Source of the DNA: Pedobacter caeni | Lineage (GTDB): Bacteria; Bacteroidota; Bacteroidia; Sphingobacteriales; Sphingobacteriaceae | Assembly (NCBI RefSeq): GCF_900129215.1 | Contig: NZ_FQUQ01000001.1 | Coordinates: forward strand, 434,001-498,000 | DNA: 64,000 nucleotides | Direction: 5' to 3' | Shown: positions 1-9,100 of the stretch, piece by piece | Numbering within the stretch: position 1 is the first letter of the stretch | Layout: every line of letters begins with the position of its first letter | The notes under the pieces: model-generated | Told to the model about the DNA's origin: nothing | Seen by the model: only the letters and a program-made list of their open reading frames with translations | The model's database searches: none | Made by a program: the position numbers and the translations under genes

Positions 1-510
1 GCATCTGGGATAGTCATCGGTGACGAATTTGGAAATGCTTTTGCTGACGTGTTCAGTTATATATTTACTGCCGGTAACTTTAAAAAGAAGTATACTAAAG
101 ATAAAGTGCTTGGTATGTTTGAGATCGGGTATCGTTATGAACTTTCTGATCGGGTAAAAATAGGTGGAGACATCAGCTATCTTCAAATGGATAAAAGTTT
201 TGAACAGACAGTTTTCGAAACTACCACAAAACATACAATAAGGGGGCAATATCTGATGGTACTGCCTACAGCAGAATTCGCTTATATAAAGACACCTATG
301 CTTACTTTCTATGGTACTGCAGCTATGGGCGTGCTGATCGGCAGAGAGAAAGACATGTCCAGCGACAAATCTTTCAGGAACAATTTAACGCAATTTGCTT
401 TCCAGGTGAATCCTGTAGGATTAAGAGTTGGGAAAAAAATTGGTGCATTTGTTGAACTGGGTTATGGCCTTAAAGGAATAGCAACAGCAGGTGTTAGTTT
501 AAGATTTTAA
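1..510 (+). CDS. Outer-membrane beta-barrel protein, C-terminal part (cut by window edge)
   Basis: The frame is open from base 1 to the TAA at 508-510, so the true start lies upstream of the window. The visible 169 residues show alternating polar and hydrophobic stretches rich in Gly, Tyr and Phe (for example FEIGYRYEL and FVELGYGLKG) and end with FSLRF-like 'VSLRF'. A terminal aromatic residue of this kind is the usual C-terminal signature of proteins inserted into the outer membrane by BamA. Which barrel family it belongs to cannot be told from this part. A strong hairpin terminator follows directly. Confidence 0.7.
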   Translation, partial: ASGIVIGDEFGNAFADVFSYIFTAGNFKKKYTKDKVLGMFEIGYRYELSDRVKIGGDISYLQMDKSFEQTVFETTTKHTIRGQYLMVLPTAEFAYIKTPMLTFYGTAAMGVLIGREKDMSSDKSFRNNLTQFAFQVNPVGLRVGKKIGAFVELGYGLKGIATAGVSLRF

Positions 511-522
511 ATAGAATCCTTT

Positions 523-560
523 CGCATCCGGTATGTTTTCCGGATGCGTTTTCTTTTTTT
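523..560 (+). terminator. Rho-independent terminator after the barrel gene
   Basis: A 9-bp perfect stem (CGCATCCGG at 523-531, CCGGATGCG at 540-548) with an 8-nt loop is followed by a T-rich run to about 560. It lies 12 nt after the stop codon of the barrel gene. Confidence 0.85.
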
Positions 561-630
561 ACACATATAGTCCATAATTTCGCCGGTCTAATTAAGAATC
601 ATCTTTGAAATCGTCAAAAAGATTTATGCA

Positions 631-1707
631 ATGAAAAGGAGTATAACGAAACGGGTGTTAATGATTGTATTCACCTGTATCATTTCTTATGCTACAGGAT
701 TCGTCATATTTCCTTCTTCTTACTGGCATGATTATCTGGCTATGCCAACTTACCGGATCCTCTCTGACATTCTGGTAAACCTGTTATTTTATGCCGCTAT
801 AGTAGAGTTGAGTCTGTTCATAGACAGGCGATTGAACAGGCGGATTTCATGGATGGTAAGTCCCTTAAAACGCTTGTTGATCCAGGCATTGTATCAGACT
901 CTTGGGGTGTTGTTTATCATCATTTGCCTGGCCTTCGCTTTCCTGATGTTTGCTGATTTTATGGAAGTGCCTTCACCTTATGTTGGTATAAGAGAAGGGG
1001 CCTATACCCTTATTTTAATTGTACTCTGGGGTTTGATGATCTCTGCACTGAACACAGGTGATTTTCTATTGAAAAATTGGAAAACTGAAGCCCTGAAGGC
1101 AGCTGAATTTGAAATTAAGGCGGCACAAAGCAAGCAAGTGGCCGCAGAAATAGAGCTACAGGCACTTAAACTGCAACTGGACCCTCATTTTGTGTTCAAC
1201 AACCTGAGTGTACTTTCAGAGTTGATCTTAAAGGACCAGCAGTTGGGCCATGAGTATACGGTGAATTTTGCCAAAGTCTACCGCTACCTGCTGATCAATT
1301 CGAAGAAGAAGCTGATCAGTTTGCGTGAAGAACTGAAATTTTTAGATGCTTATATTTTTTTGATCCGCAACCGGATAGGCACTGGGACTGACTTTGGGAT
1401 TGACATTGATGAATCAAGCCTTGATTTGCTGATTCCACCTGTTACCCTTCAACTGTTCATTGAAAATGCCATCAAGTATAACCGTACAGAAGAAGAAAAT
1501 CCCTTGATGATCAGCATCCGTTCCAATGGTGATGAACTGATCATATCCAATAACTTATTGCCTTTGATCAAAGCGCCTGAATCTACCGGCCTGGGTTTAA
1601 AGAATATCATCAGTCGTTATGCTTTATTAGGCTTATTAGGCGATAGGGCACCTGTGATAGAAAACGACAATAAAACATTTACCATAAAAGTACCACTCAT
1701 CAAATGA
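631..1707 (+). CDS. LytS/YehU-type sensor histidine kinase
   Basis: This 358-aa inner-membrane kinase has four predicted membrane segments in residues 1-150, a coiled linker rich in Ala/Glu (about 150-185), then the His_kinase domain of the LytS family. The phospho-acceptor motif is DPHFVFNNL with His186, and a C-terminal HATPase region carries FIENAIKYN and GLGLKNI. The N-terminal segments match no sensor domain I know, so the signal is unknown. The stop codon overlaps the start of the LytTR regulator by 4 nt (ATGA), so the two form a translationally coupled two-component pair. A paralogous pair lies at 45125-46886. Confidence 0.9.
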   Translation: MKRSITKRVLMIVFTCIISYATGFVIFPSSYWHDYLAMPTYRILSDILVNLLFYAAIVELSLFIDRRLNRRISWMVSPLKRLLIQALYQTLGVLFIIICLAFAFLMFADFMEVPSPYVGIREGAYTLILIVLWGLMISALNTGDFLLKNWKTEALKAAEFEIKAAQSKQVAAEIELQALKLQLDPHFVFNNLSVLSELILKDQQLGHEYTVNFAKVYRYLLINSKKKLISLREELKFLDAYIFLIRNRIGTGTDFGIDIDESSLDLLIPPVTLQLFIENAIKYNRTEEENPLMISIRSNGDELIISNNLLPLIKAPESTGLGLKNIISRYALLGLLGDRAPVIENDNKTFTIKVPLIK

Positions 1708-2471
1708 ACAGCATAAAGAAGATATTGATTTTGGAAGATGAGCAGCTCAATTCGGACCGGCTACAACGGTTAATGTCCAGGATCAGGCCTGATATTGAAA
1801 TTGCCGGTGTGTTGACAAGCGTTAAGAAGACGGTGGACTGGCTTTCAAAAAATGAAGGGCCGGACCTGATTCTGATGGACATCCAATTGGCAGATGGTTT
1901 GAGTTTCAACGTTTTCGAACTTGCAGATGTAAAATGTCCGGTAATTTTTACCACTGCCTATGATGAATATGCGGTTAAGGCATTTAAATACAATAGCATA
2001 GACTACCTGCTTAAACCTGTTGAAGAAGAGGAACTGGAAGCTGCGGTCATTAAGTTTGAGAATTCTATCCAGAAATCCCACCAGCAATCTCCACTGATCG
2101 AGGAGCTCATTAACTATATGCAACCAAAGGAATACAGGACCCGCTTCTTTTTGCCATACCGCGATGAATATAGAAAAATCAATGTGGAGGACATTAGTTT
2201 CTTTTATGCTCATATGAACATCACTTATGCAAGCCTGACGAACGGGGAGAAAATTGTGGTTCCACAGACCCTGGAAATCCTGGAAAAGGAATTGGAACCT
2301 AAAAACTTCTTCAGGGCAAACCGTCAGTACATCCTGCACGTCAATGCTATTGAAAAGGTCCATAATTTTTTCAATGGTAAACTGAAGCTCAAATTAAAAA
2401 GTCAGGAAGAGGAGGAGGTGGTAGTAAGCCGGGCTAAAGCACCTCTGTTTAAAACCTGGTTAGACTATTAA
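1704..2471 (+). CDS. LytTR-family response regulator
   Basis: The 255-aa protein has an N-terminal receiver domain (residues 5-120) with the acidic pocket LEDE, phospho-acceptor Asp59 in LILMDIQLADG and a conserved Lys in LLKP. A C-terminal LytTR DNA-binding domain follows (about 145-250), with FFRANRQYILH as the typical signature. It would be phosphorylated by the kinase encoded immediately upstream, whose stop codon it overlaps. Target genes are not evident. The secreted protein gene downstream is separated by about 175 nt and may or may not be a target. Confidence 0.92.
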   Translation: MNSIKKILILEDEQLNSDRLQRLMSRIRPDIEIAGVLTSVKKTVDWLSKNEGPDLILMDIQLADGLSFNVFELADVKCPVIFTTAYDEYAVKAFKYNSIDYLLKPVEEEELEAAVIKFENSIQKSHQQSPLIEELINYMQPKEYRTRFFLPYRDEYRKINVEDISFFYAHMNITYASLTNGEKIVVPQTLEILEKELEPKNFFRANRQYILHVNAIEKVHNFFNGKLKLKLKSQEEEEVVVSRAKAPLFKTWLDY

Positions 2472-2647
2472 CGGGTAAATCATTTCAATAGGACCCATCT
2501 ACATTTCACCTGACATTTTTGTTGTTTCACTCAGGATTCAAATTCAGAAGCCCTGGACTCATGATAGTTTTGCATGATCAAAGTCATAATAAATAACATA
2601 GAAAAATGAAAAACACAAACCTAATGAAGTTTGAAGGAGAAGGTCGT

Positions 2648-3337
2648 ATGATGAAGAGTGTATTTACTCTTTTTGTTCTGGTGGCATCCACACTTACTGT
2701 TTCTGCCCAAAAAACAGCAGTATTGGATGCCTTTTCTAAACACGGTATTGATGCTACTATCCTCAATCCAGCCAATGTTCAGGAACCGGATGATTACGCC
2801 TTCGACTTTAAACAAACTACAATAGCCGGAGGTAAAACAAATGTGACGATTGCAAAATTTGACCCCTCCCGTGCAAAAGAAGAACAGTGGACTGTGGTTT
2901 CCATGGATGGAAAATCTCCGTCAAACGGGGACATCAAAACCTTTCGCAAAGGAAAAGTTAAACCCGAATCCCCAAGCAAAGCAGATGATGCGAGCTACAG
3001 AATCGAGAGTGAATCAGCAGAGTGTCTGGTGGTTAGTTATAAGCCAGATCCCGCCTCTCTTCCTAAAGATGCTGCTTTCCTGAAAGATTGCAGGCTGTAC
3101 ATGAGCATTAATCTTAAAAGCAAGAAACTGGAGCAGGTACAAGGCCTGAATGAAAAGCCGCTGAAAATTAAAATCCTCAATGCTGAAAAGTTGGAACTGA
3201 CCACCAGATATACCCGGAATGAAGAGACAAAACGTTACTTCCCGGTAAATGAGGGCCTGAATATCCAGGCAAAATTTATTGGACAGGCAGTAAATGTGCA
3301 GACCATTACAGAATACTCAAATTATAGTAAGAAGTAA
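2648..3337 (+). CDS. Secreted protein of unknown function
   Basis: I place the start at the ATG ATG at 2648/2651, preceded by a purine-rich GAAGGAGAAGG tract, rather than at the in-frame ATG at 2606. From there the protein begins with a clean signal peptide (MMKSVFTLFVLVASTLTVSAQ) cleaved after Ala/Gln near residue 20. The remaining 210 residues are polar and Lys-rich with no cysteine pattern or catalytic motif I recognise. The protein should be periplasmic or surface exposed. It stands alone between the LytS/LytTR pair and a terminator. Confidence 0.7.
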   Translation: MMKSVFTLFVLVASTLTVSAQKTAVLDAFSKHGIDATILNPANVQEPDDYAFDFKQTTIAGGKTNVTIAKFDPSRAKEEQWTVVSMDGKSPSNGDIKTFRKGKVKPESPSKADDASYRIESESAECLVVSYKPDPASLPKDAAFLKDCRLYMSINLKSKKLEQVQGLNEKPLKIKILNAEKLELTTRYTRNEETKRYFPVNEGLNIQAKFIGQAVNVQTITEYSNYSKK

Positions 3338-3365
3338 GGATTTAAGACTAACCGTTAAAATTTGT

Positions 3366-3412
3366 AACCTTCTGAGTTCCTCAATGAGAGGATTCAGGAG
3401 GTTTTTTGTTTT
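3366..3412 (+). terminator. Terminator after the secreted protein gene
   Basis: The arms AACCTTCTGA (3366-3375) and TCAGGAGGTT (3393-3402) pair with one mismatch and are followed by a T-rich run. It lies about 30 nt after the stop at 3337. Confidence 0.75.
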
Positions 3413-3649
3413 TTCAGCAGTCTGTTGATCAGATTATAAATGGGGGTGTACTGTGCTTCTGGCAGGTGATTAGTAAAATAACCGGTGCCCTGCATCCACA
3501 GATTCACCGGTTTCAATTAACGTTCTCTTAGCACCCTCAACTTTGGTATCCCTGGTAAAGAAGGTCTCCATCGCGTAGGGTCTGGCCTGGCACTCTTACG
3601 GGCTGTTGCCCAATTCGCGTTGTCGCTCTCAAATATGCGCCTTGTTTCG

Positions 3650-3667
3650 GGACCTTGCCAAAGGTCC
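3650..3667. repeat. Short perfect hairpin in the GC-rich intergenic patch
   Basis: GGACCTT (3650-3656) and AAGGTCC (3661-3667) form a perfect 7-bp stem with a 4-nt GCCA loop. No T-run follows, so it is not a standard terminator. Confidence 0.5.
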
Positions 3668-3697
3668 AACACGTCGTACATTACTGCACGTATCTTC

Positions 3698-3742
3698 AAA
3701 ATACTTCCTTATCAATTTTCAGGTTTGATAAAGAAGTATTTT
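3698..3742. repeat. 18-bp near-perfect inverted repeat
   Basis: The arms AAAATACTTCCTTATCAA (3698-3715) and TTGATAAAGAAGTATTTT (3725-3742) pair at 17 of 18 positions around a 9-nt loop. The single mismatch becomes a G:U or A:C pair depending on strand. The arm length is unusual for a terminator and no strong T-run follows on either strand. It may be a terminal repeat of a lost element or an RNA stem. Confidence 0.65.
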
Positions 3743-3911
3743 CAGGGTCAATGTTTAGCCTGGTTCTTTATTGTTAACTTCCTATTTCATTATCAAGACA
3801 ACAAAAAAAGCGAATAGTCCTAGTTGGCAGATTAAATTTTATAATAATGTATTACTTTTAAATTCATAAAAACCATCAGGCATACGATGACCAAATTTTT
3901 GTCCCCTTAAA

Positions 3912-4901
3912 ATGAAGAAGCTAGTATTGATATCCATTATTCTCCTGACCATTTCCGCTTGCGGGGAAAACAAGGTTAAAAAGACAGCAAGTAAGCCACA
4001 GCCAGCAGTTGAGGACATTAAAAAAAACAAAAGCAATGAGTCCCCGGAAATAGAAAAAGCAGGGCGCTCATTTTACGACTGGTATTTTAAGCATCATTTT
4101 CAGTATATAAATGTGCTGAAGGACAAGAATGAGAAATGTCTGCTCGATACGACATCCTATTTTAGAAACCTGAGAAAGCTAAAAACCGTTTCGGAAAAAT
4201 TCATTGCCCATGAAAAGAGCCGGCTGCAAGGCTGTGCTTCATTTATAGCAACAATACCATATTCAGAATACGAAAATGCGGATGCTTACACCTATGACGA
4301 ATATTGCCTCGATCTATATTATATGTATTGGATCGGCAGTCAGGAAGAACCCAATAGTTTTTCTGTTAAAAACTTAAAACTCGTTTCTGATGATAAAGCC
4401 ACACTTGATATTTACCTGAATTATGGTGGGCAGGACGAAGCCTTGTCGGAAGTTAAATTAGAGAAAGAGAATGGTTTATGGAAAATCGTAAAGATTGATT
4501 TTTTTAAAAAGGAACAAAAAGAACAGAAAGAAAAGGTAAAGGAAACATTTCAGGGTAAATGGCAAAACGCGATGGTGACGCTGAGTATCGGCGAAACTTC
4601 ACTGGCTTTTGAATACCACGGTCAATGTGTATACTTTTATCCTGTTCGTAAAATCAGTGATACCGAATTTGAAATGATCTGGGCAAGAGAGATGGACTGT
4701 AAATTTGACAACGGAACAGGTAATTCTTTCGGATTATTAAAAGGTGTTCCGGAAATCGGCAAACCTTTTGCGAAGTTCAGCTTAAAAGACAACATCCTGA
4801 AGGCTGATTTTTATTACAAAACATGGGTGAGAAACTATACAGAGCAGGTACAGAAGGACGTTTTTACAGAAATGTATTTCAGAAAAAATGAAAATAATTA
4901 A
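3912..4901 (+). CDS. Lipoprotein, possibly DUF3828-like
   Basis: The 329-aa protein starts with a lipoprotein signal (MKKLVLISIILLTISAC, lipidated Cys17) and is therefore probably anchored in the inner or outer membrane. Residues about 45-195 (FYDWYFKHH to LWKIVKIDFF) resemble the DUF3828 fold found in many small periplasmic proteins; this is a tentative match by eye. A Lys/Glu-rich linker follows, then a second domain (about 215-325) that I do not recognise. The stop is only 10 nt before the start codon of the broken helicase copy, which suggests that a helicase gene once followed it in an operon. Confidence 0.6.
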   Translation: MKKLVLISIILLTISACGENKVKKTASKPQPAVEDIKKNKSNESPEIEKAGRSFYDWYFKHHFQYINVLKDKNEKCLLDTTSYFRNLRKLKTVSEKFIAHEKSRLQGCASFIATIPYSEYENADAYTYDEYCLDLYYMYWIGSQEEPNSFSVKNLKLVSDDKATLDIYLNYGGQDEALSEVKLEKENGLWKIVKIDFFKKEQKEQKEKVKETFQGKWQNAMVTLSIGETSLAFEYHGQCVYFYPVRKISDTEFEMIWAREMDCKFDNGTGNSFGLLKGVPEIGKPFAKFSLKDNILKADFYYKTWVRNYTEQVQKDVFTEMYFRKNENN

Positions 4902-4911
4902 ATAAGGATAT

Positions 4912-5188
4912 ATGCAGCAATCTATCCTACCCATACGGGAAGCCTCAAGAAAAGAGCTGTTGGATTTGGGTATGCGCAACACACTAATTAATTACAAAGT
5001 ACAAAAGGCGAGGGGCATCCATGTGGTGCAGGAAAAATCAACCTCAATTATTTTGCCCGGACGAGCATAGAGGAACAAGGTGTTAATATTTTGTACTTAT
5101 GGTTGGGAATGCCTAACTAGTATGAACATCGTAATACGATTGAGCCGCATCAACCGCCATTGGGTTTGCTCCTGGTAATCCTGGAAAG
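4912..5188 (+). pseudogene. Broken, mosaic copy of the 5' end of the DUF4011 helicase gene
   Basis: Bases 4912-5049 align with 6117-6254, the first 46 codons of the intact helicase. Bases 4939-5049 match at 109 of 111 positions. The copy then jumps 184 nt, from 6254 to 6439, across a shared ATT, which shifts the frame and gives a stop at 5068-5070 after about 52 codons. Bases 5051-5188 align with 6440-6577 at only about 80% and contain a further Trp-to-stop change. Homology ends at about 5188. The gene is dead as a helicase, although a short peptide sharing its N-terminus could still be made. Confidence 0.92.
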
Positions 5189-5534
5189 TTAACTCGGTGT
5201 ATTTTTCTTGTTAAATTTATTCTCTTTTTATTTATTATTGAAATATATTTTTAACTTATGAGGTGTAAATCTAATAATAATATGCTCTCAAAACCGAAAT
5301 TTATTGTGAAACGATGTTTTACGTCGTTATTAATGGACCTGCAATCTCTTATTCCGAGATTTTGCGTGACTGTTTCCAGTAATTCTCATTAGATCACTAT
5401 TCAGTGGTTTTTACTGTGAAGGACCTGATTATTGCGATCTTAGAACAGGCAAATAAGAGTACAACTGATAATGGAAGAATTGATTTTATGATAGAGAAGC
5501 GGGAATCTGTTCCCGGCTTTAGAATTGTCAGACC
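5189..5534 (+). other. Intergenic stretch with a possible coding remnant
   Basis: No complete gene is visible. A frame is open from 5383 to the TGA at 5536-5538 and reads as plausible protein (containing TVKDLIIAILEQANK and GRIDFMIEKRE). It has no good start other than a GTG at 5416 and overlaps the next gene's start by 4 nt. It could be the 3' end of a decayed gene or a 40-aa protein. The first 190 nt are AT-rich and featureless. Confidence 0.45.
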
Positions 5535-5984
5535 ATGAGAAATACAACAATAATAATAGCATTAATATTTTGCAGTATATTTTGCAAAGCGCAAAAAGAG
5601 GTTGAGATCGTTGCAAAATTTAAAGCACTTAAAACTTTTGTACCGTATGCGTTTATGCCAACTGATAGCATCGTCAGATTTCAAAAGGTAAAATATCTGG
5701 TAAAAACTAAAGCATATCTTGAAAATGGTGAATTTACAGGCGTCAATATTTGGAACCCTTTAGGATATGTGGAGCACACCAAAAATGAGCTTTCCAAAGT
5801 TACAGAAGAGTTTTATGACGCGTATGAAATAGACCTCGCTACGACGGTTAAGATAATTGATGATAAACATATTAATATTGATGGAAAAACTTATCAGATT
5901 CTATTTTTTAATAAAAAACGAAAGGAGATCTATTATTTCGCAGGAATTGACCCCAGGTATTTACATATTGTCCGCTATAAATGA
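5535..5984 (+). CDS. Small secreted protein of unknown function
   Basis: The 149-aa product has a signal peptide (MRNTTIIIALIFCSIFCKAQ) with predicted cleavage near residue 19-20, then about 130 residues with many Lys, Tyr and beta-prone segments and no motif I recognise. It is likely periplasmic or surface exposed. The gene sits between the broken and the intact copies of the helicase gene, in a region of evident rearrangement, and its codon use is AT-rich. Any link to the helicase is only positional. Confidence 0.55.
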   Translation: MRNTTIIIALIFCSIFCKAQKEVEIVAKFKALKTFVPYAFMPTDSIVRFQKVKYLVKTKAYLENGEFTGVNIWNPLGYVEHTKNELSKVTEEFYDAYEIDLATTVKIIDDKHINIDGKTYQILFFNKKRKEIYYFAGIDPRYLHIVRYK

Positions 5985-6116
5985 GATAGCTCCGGGATAC
6001 CCATCATCAATATCCAACTAAATTTCATCTGATCTTCAAATTTCGAATGGGCACGTTTATTGGTATATCGAGTATATTTGGAGATATTAGAATTTTCTAC
6101 TCATAACAATCGATAT

Positions 6117-9100
6117 ATGCAGGAATCCATCCTTCCCAAACTAGAAGCCTCAAGAAAAGAGCTGTTGGATTTGGGTATGCGCAACACCCTAATAAATTAC
6201 AAAGTACAAAAGGCGAGGGGCATCCATGTGGTGCAGGAAAAATCAACCTCAATTTTTGACATTATAGTTCGTCAGAACAAAGCGATGACTTTTCTAAGCA
6301 GACCTGAAAAAGAAGACGATGATACTGTTGAAATGCCAGCGCTTAGCGAAGCTGAACAAGAAGATGCCTACAATGATACACGACTGCAAACGGAGGATCC
6401 GGAACAGAAACTTCAAACTAAGATCCTCAATACCTATTATTTTGCCCGTACCAGCATAGAGGAACAGGGGGTTAATATTTTGTACCTGTCGCTGGGTATG
6501 CTGAACTGGTATGAGCAGGGCAATACCACCGAACCGCATCAGGCGCCACTGGTTTTGCTCCCGGTAACACTCGAAAGATCGAGTGCAAGTGAGCGTTTCA
6601 GGTTGAGGTATACAGGTGGAGACATTGGGGCTAATCTTTCTTTACAGGCTAAAATGATGGCCGATTTCAACATTACCATCCCTGATTTAGGAGAAATGGA
6701 AGATTTTGACATTAAGGCTTATATGGAAGACATTGCAGAAAGGGTAAAACACCATGCTGCCTGGAGCATAGCGCAGGATGCAATTGAGCTTGGTTTTTTC
6801 TCTTTCGGAAAGTTTATGATCTATCATGATCTGGATAGCAGCAAATGGCCGGAAGATGGTAAGCCCGATGATCATGATATTCTTACCTCATTATTTGGTG
6901 GAGGTTTTACAGAAGCGCAGCCAACTGCCAATGCCGAACATAACCTGGATAAAGAGACCAAAGCCAATGAACTGTTTCATGTGGTAGATGCAGACAGCTC
7001 GCAGGTGCTGGCAATGCTGGCCGTTCATGAGGGCAGAAACCTGGTGATCCAGGGGCCTCCGGGAACAGGAAAATCGCAGACCATTACCAACCTGATTGCA
7101 AATGCAGTTGGTCATGGTAAAAAAGTGTTGTTTGTAGCCGAGAAGATGGCGGCGCTCGAGGTGGTGAAACGCCGGCTGGATTCCATTCATCTGGGAGAGG
7201 CTTGTTTGGAACTGCACAGCCATAAAGCCAATAAAAGAGAGTTACATACAGAGTTAAAACGCGTTCTGGATCTTGGGAAACCTACTTTAACACATTTAGA
7301 AAATGAGTTGGTTGAACTGGATGCTTATCGCGGCAGACTAAATGGTTATTGCAATTCGATCAATCAGGAAATCGGTAAGAGTGGCTTATCCGGACAAAAA
7401 GTGATTGGCTATCTGCAACAAATAACGGATCAATATCAAGACATAAAACTGGCTAATGTGCCGGTTGCCGATATCGAAAGCTGGGATATGCTCCGGATGA
7501 GCAAAGCGGAGAAAAGGGCAGAAGAGATTGAGGCCAGATTGAAAGAAATCGGAGTTCCGGCCAGCTTATTGTTTTATGGAGCAAAACTTAAGCTGTTGCT
7601 CAACCATGAACAAGAAGCTTATCAGGCTTTAATAGATACTGCACTAAAAAGCACAAAAAGCCTGGTTCATACGGCAAAAGAAGTTTCGGCATCGTTGCTC
7701 ATGCCAGAAGCGGCAACTTCCACAGAAACCGATGGATTGATCGTTGTCGCAAATGTGGTTGCCGAAAGCCCGGATTTAAGAGAGATCGCGGTTAAAGACA
7801 TTGCCTGGACAGCGAATTATGAAGACCTGAGGGAGCTATTGGAAACCGGAGACCGCCTTACGATATTAAAGCATTCTTACGATCAGGTTCTTTTACCGGA
7901 AGCCTGGAGTCAAAACGTTTTGCAGATCAGGCAGAACCTGCTGACACATGGAAAAAAATGGTATAAATTCCTTATTGGCGATTATAAAAGAAGCGTAAAG
8001 GAACTGGCTTCCTTTTCTCTCGTGCCATTGCCTGACGACCTCGCGACTAAAATCAGGTACACTGATGACATTCTGGAAGCCAACAGATTGGGTGCTACTT
8101 TGGCGGAGCATGAGGCTTTGGCGATAAAGGTATTTGGATCCAGGTGGCAGAAGCTGAAAACCCGTTGGAAGGAGCTATATGAGATACTTCAGTTCCTTTC
8201 TAAAGTACATAGTGGCATTTCCAATATGGCGTACCCCGCTACTGTTCTGGAAGTGCTGAGCAAAAATGAAAACCCTGCACGTGCTGCTGAATTGGCGGCT
8301 AAGTTAAGCGCTGCTTCATCTGATCAGCATCATAGTTTTGATGCCTTACTGGGAAAACTGAATTTCGACAATGATATGGTGTCTGAAGATAGACGATTGT
8401 CTGCGCTGAACTTCAATGCTCAGCTTGGTTTGCTGCAAAGCTGGTATGATCGTTTTGTGGAACTTCATCACACTGTGCAATGGAACAACCTCGTCGAAAC
8501 TACTGAACAGGAAGGTTTTGGTTACCTGACTACACTGGCTGCAGAATGGGAGGGAGCTGCCGCTTATTTAAAAGTTTCCTTACAGAAAACCTGGTATGAA
8601 CATCTGATTACCCAGGTCATGACCGAAAGGCCACCTTTACGTGGTTTTGAACGTACAAGTCATGAAGAGAGCATAGAGAAGTTTAAAAAACTGGATGTAC
8701 TGAATCTGGTTTACAACAGGGCGCGTGTCGCATTGACGCATTTTGAGTCCCTACCCAAACAGGAAGGCGGCGGACAAATGAGTGTCTTGCGTACCGAGTT
8801 TAACCGGAAGGCAAGGCATATGCCGATCCGTAAACTGATGCAGGAAGCAGGCCTGGCGATTCAGGCCATTAAGCCGGTTTTTATGATGAGTCCGATGTCT
8901 ATTGCCAGTTTCCTTCCTCCGGGTGATATTGAGTTTGATCTGGTGATCTTTGATGAGGCAAGTCAGGTGCGTCCGGTTGAGGCATTGGGGGCGGTATTGC
9001 GCGGGAAACAGCTGGTGGTTGTTGGAGATACGAAACAATTGCCGCCAACGAGTTTCTTTGACAAGCTGAACACCGAAACGGAGGATGAAGACAATGTAAC

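Larger units (their letters stand above)
3413..3911 (+). other. Intergenic stretch without a convincing gene
   Basis: About 500 nt hold no ORF I can defend. Bases roughly 3510-3690 look clearly richer in G+C than the flanks, and two dyad structures lie at 3650-3667 and 3698-3742 (listed separately). The last 150 nt before the lipoprotein gene are AT-rich and probably hold its promoter. The stretch could be a decayed gene, a non-autonomous element or a structured RNA; the sequence alone does not decide. Confidence 0.6.

Noticed and set aside
3517..3699. A 60-codon frame on the minus strand of the GC-richer patch
   Set aside because: Its translation is rich in Arg, Trp and Pro in an irregular pattern, there is no start context, no matching family comes to mind, and it covers a region with noncoding dyads. 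I treat the patch as noncoding or decayed.
6060..6116. A longer start for the DUF4011 helicase
   Set aside because: The homology with the broken copy begins at the ATG at 6117, and the 19 extra residues are not typical of the family.
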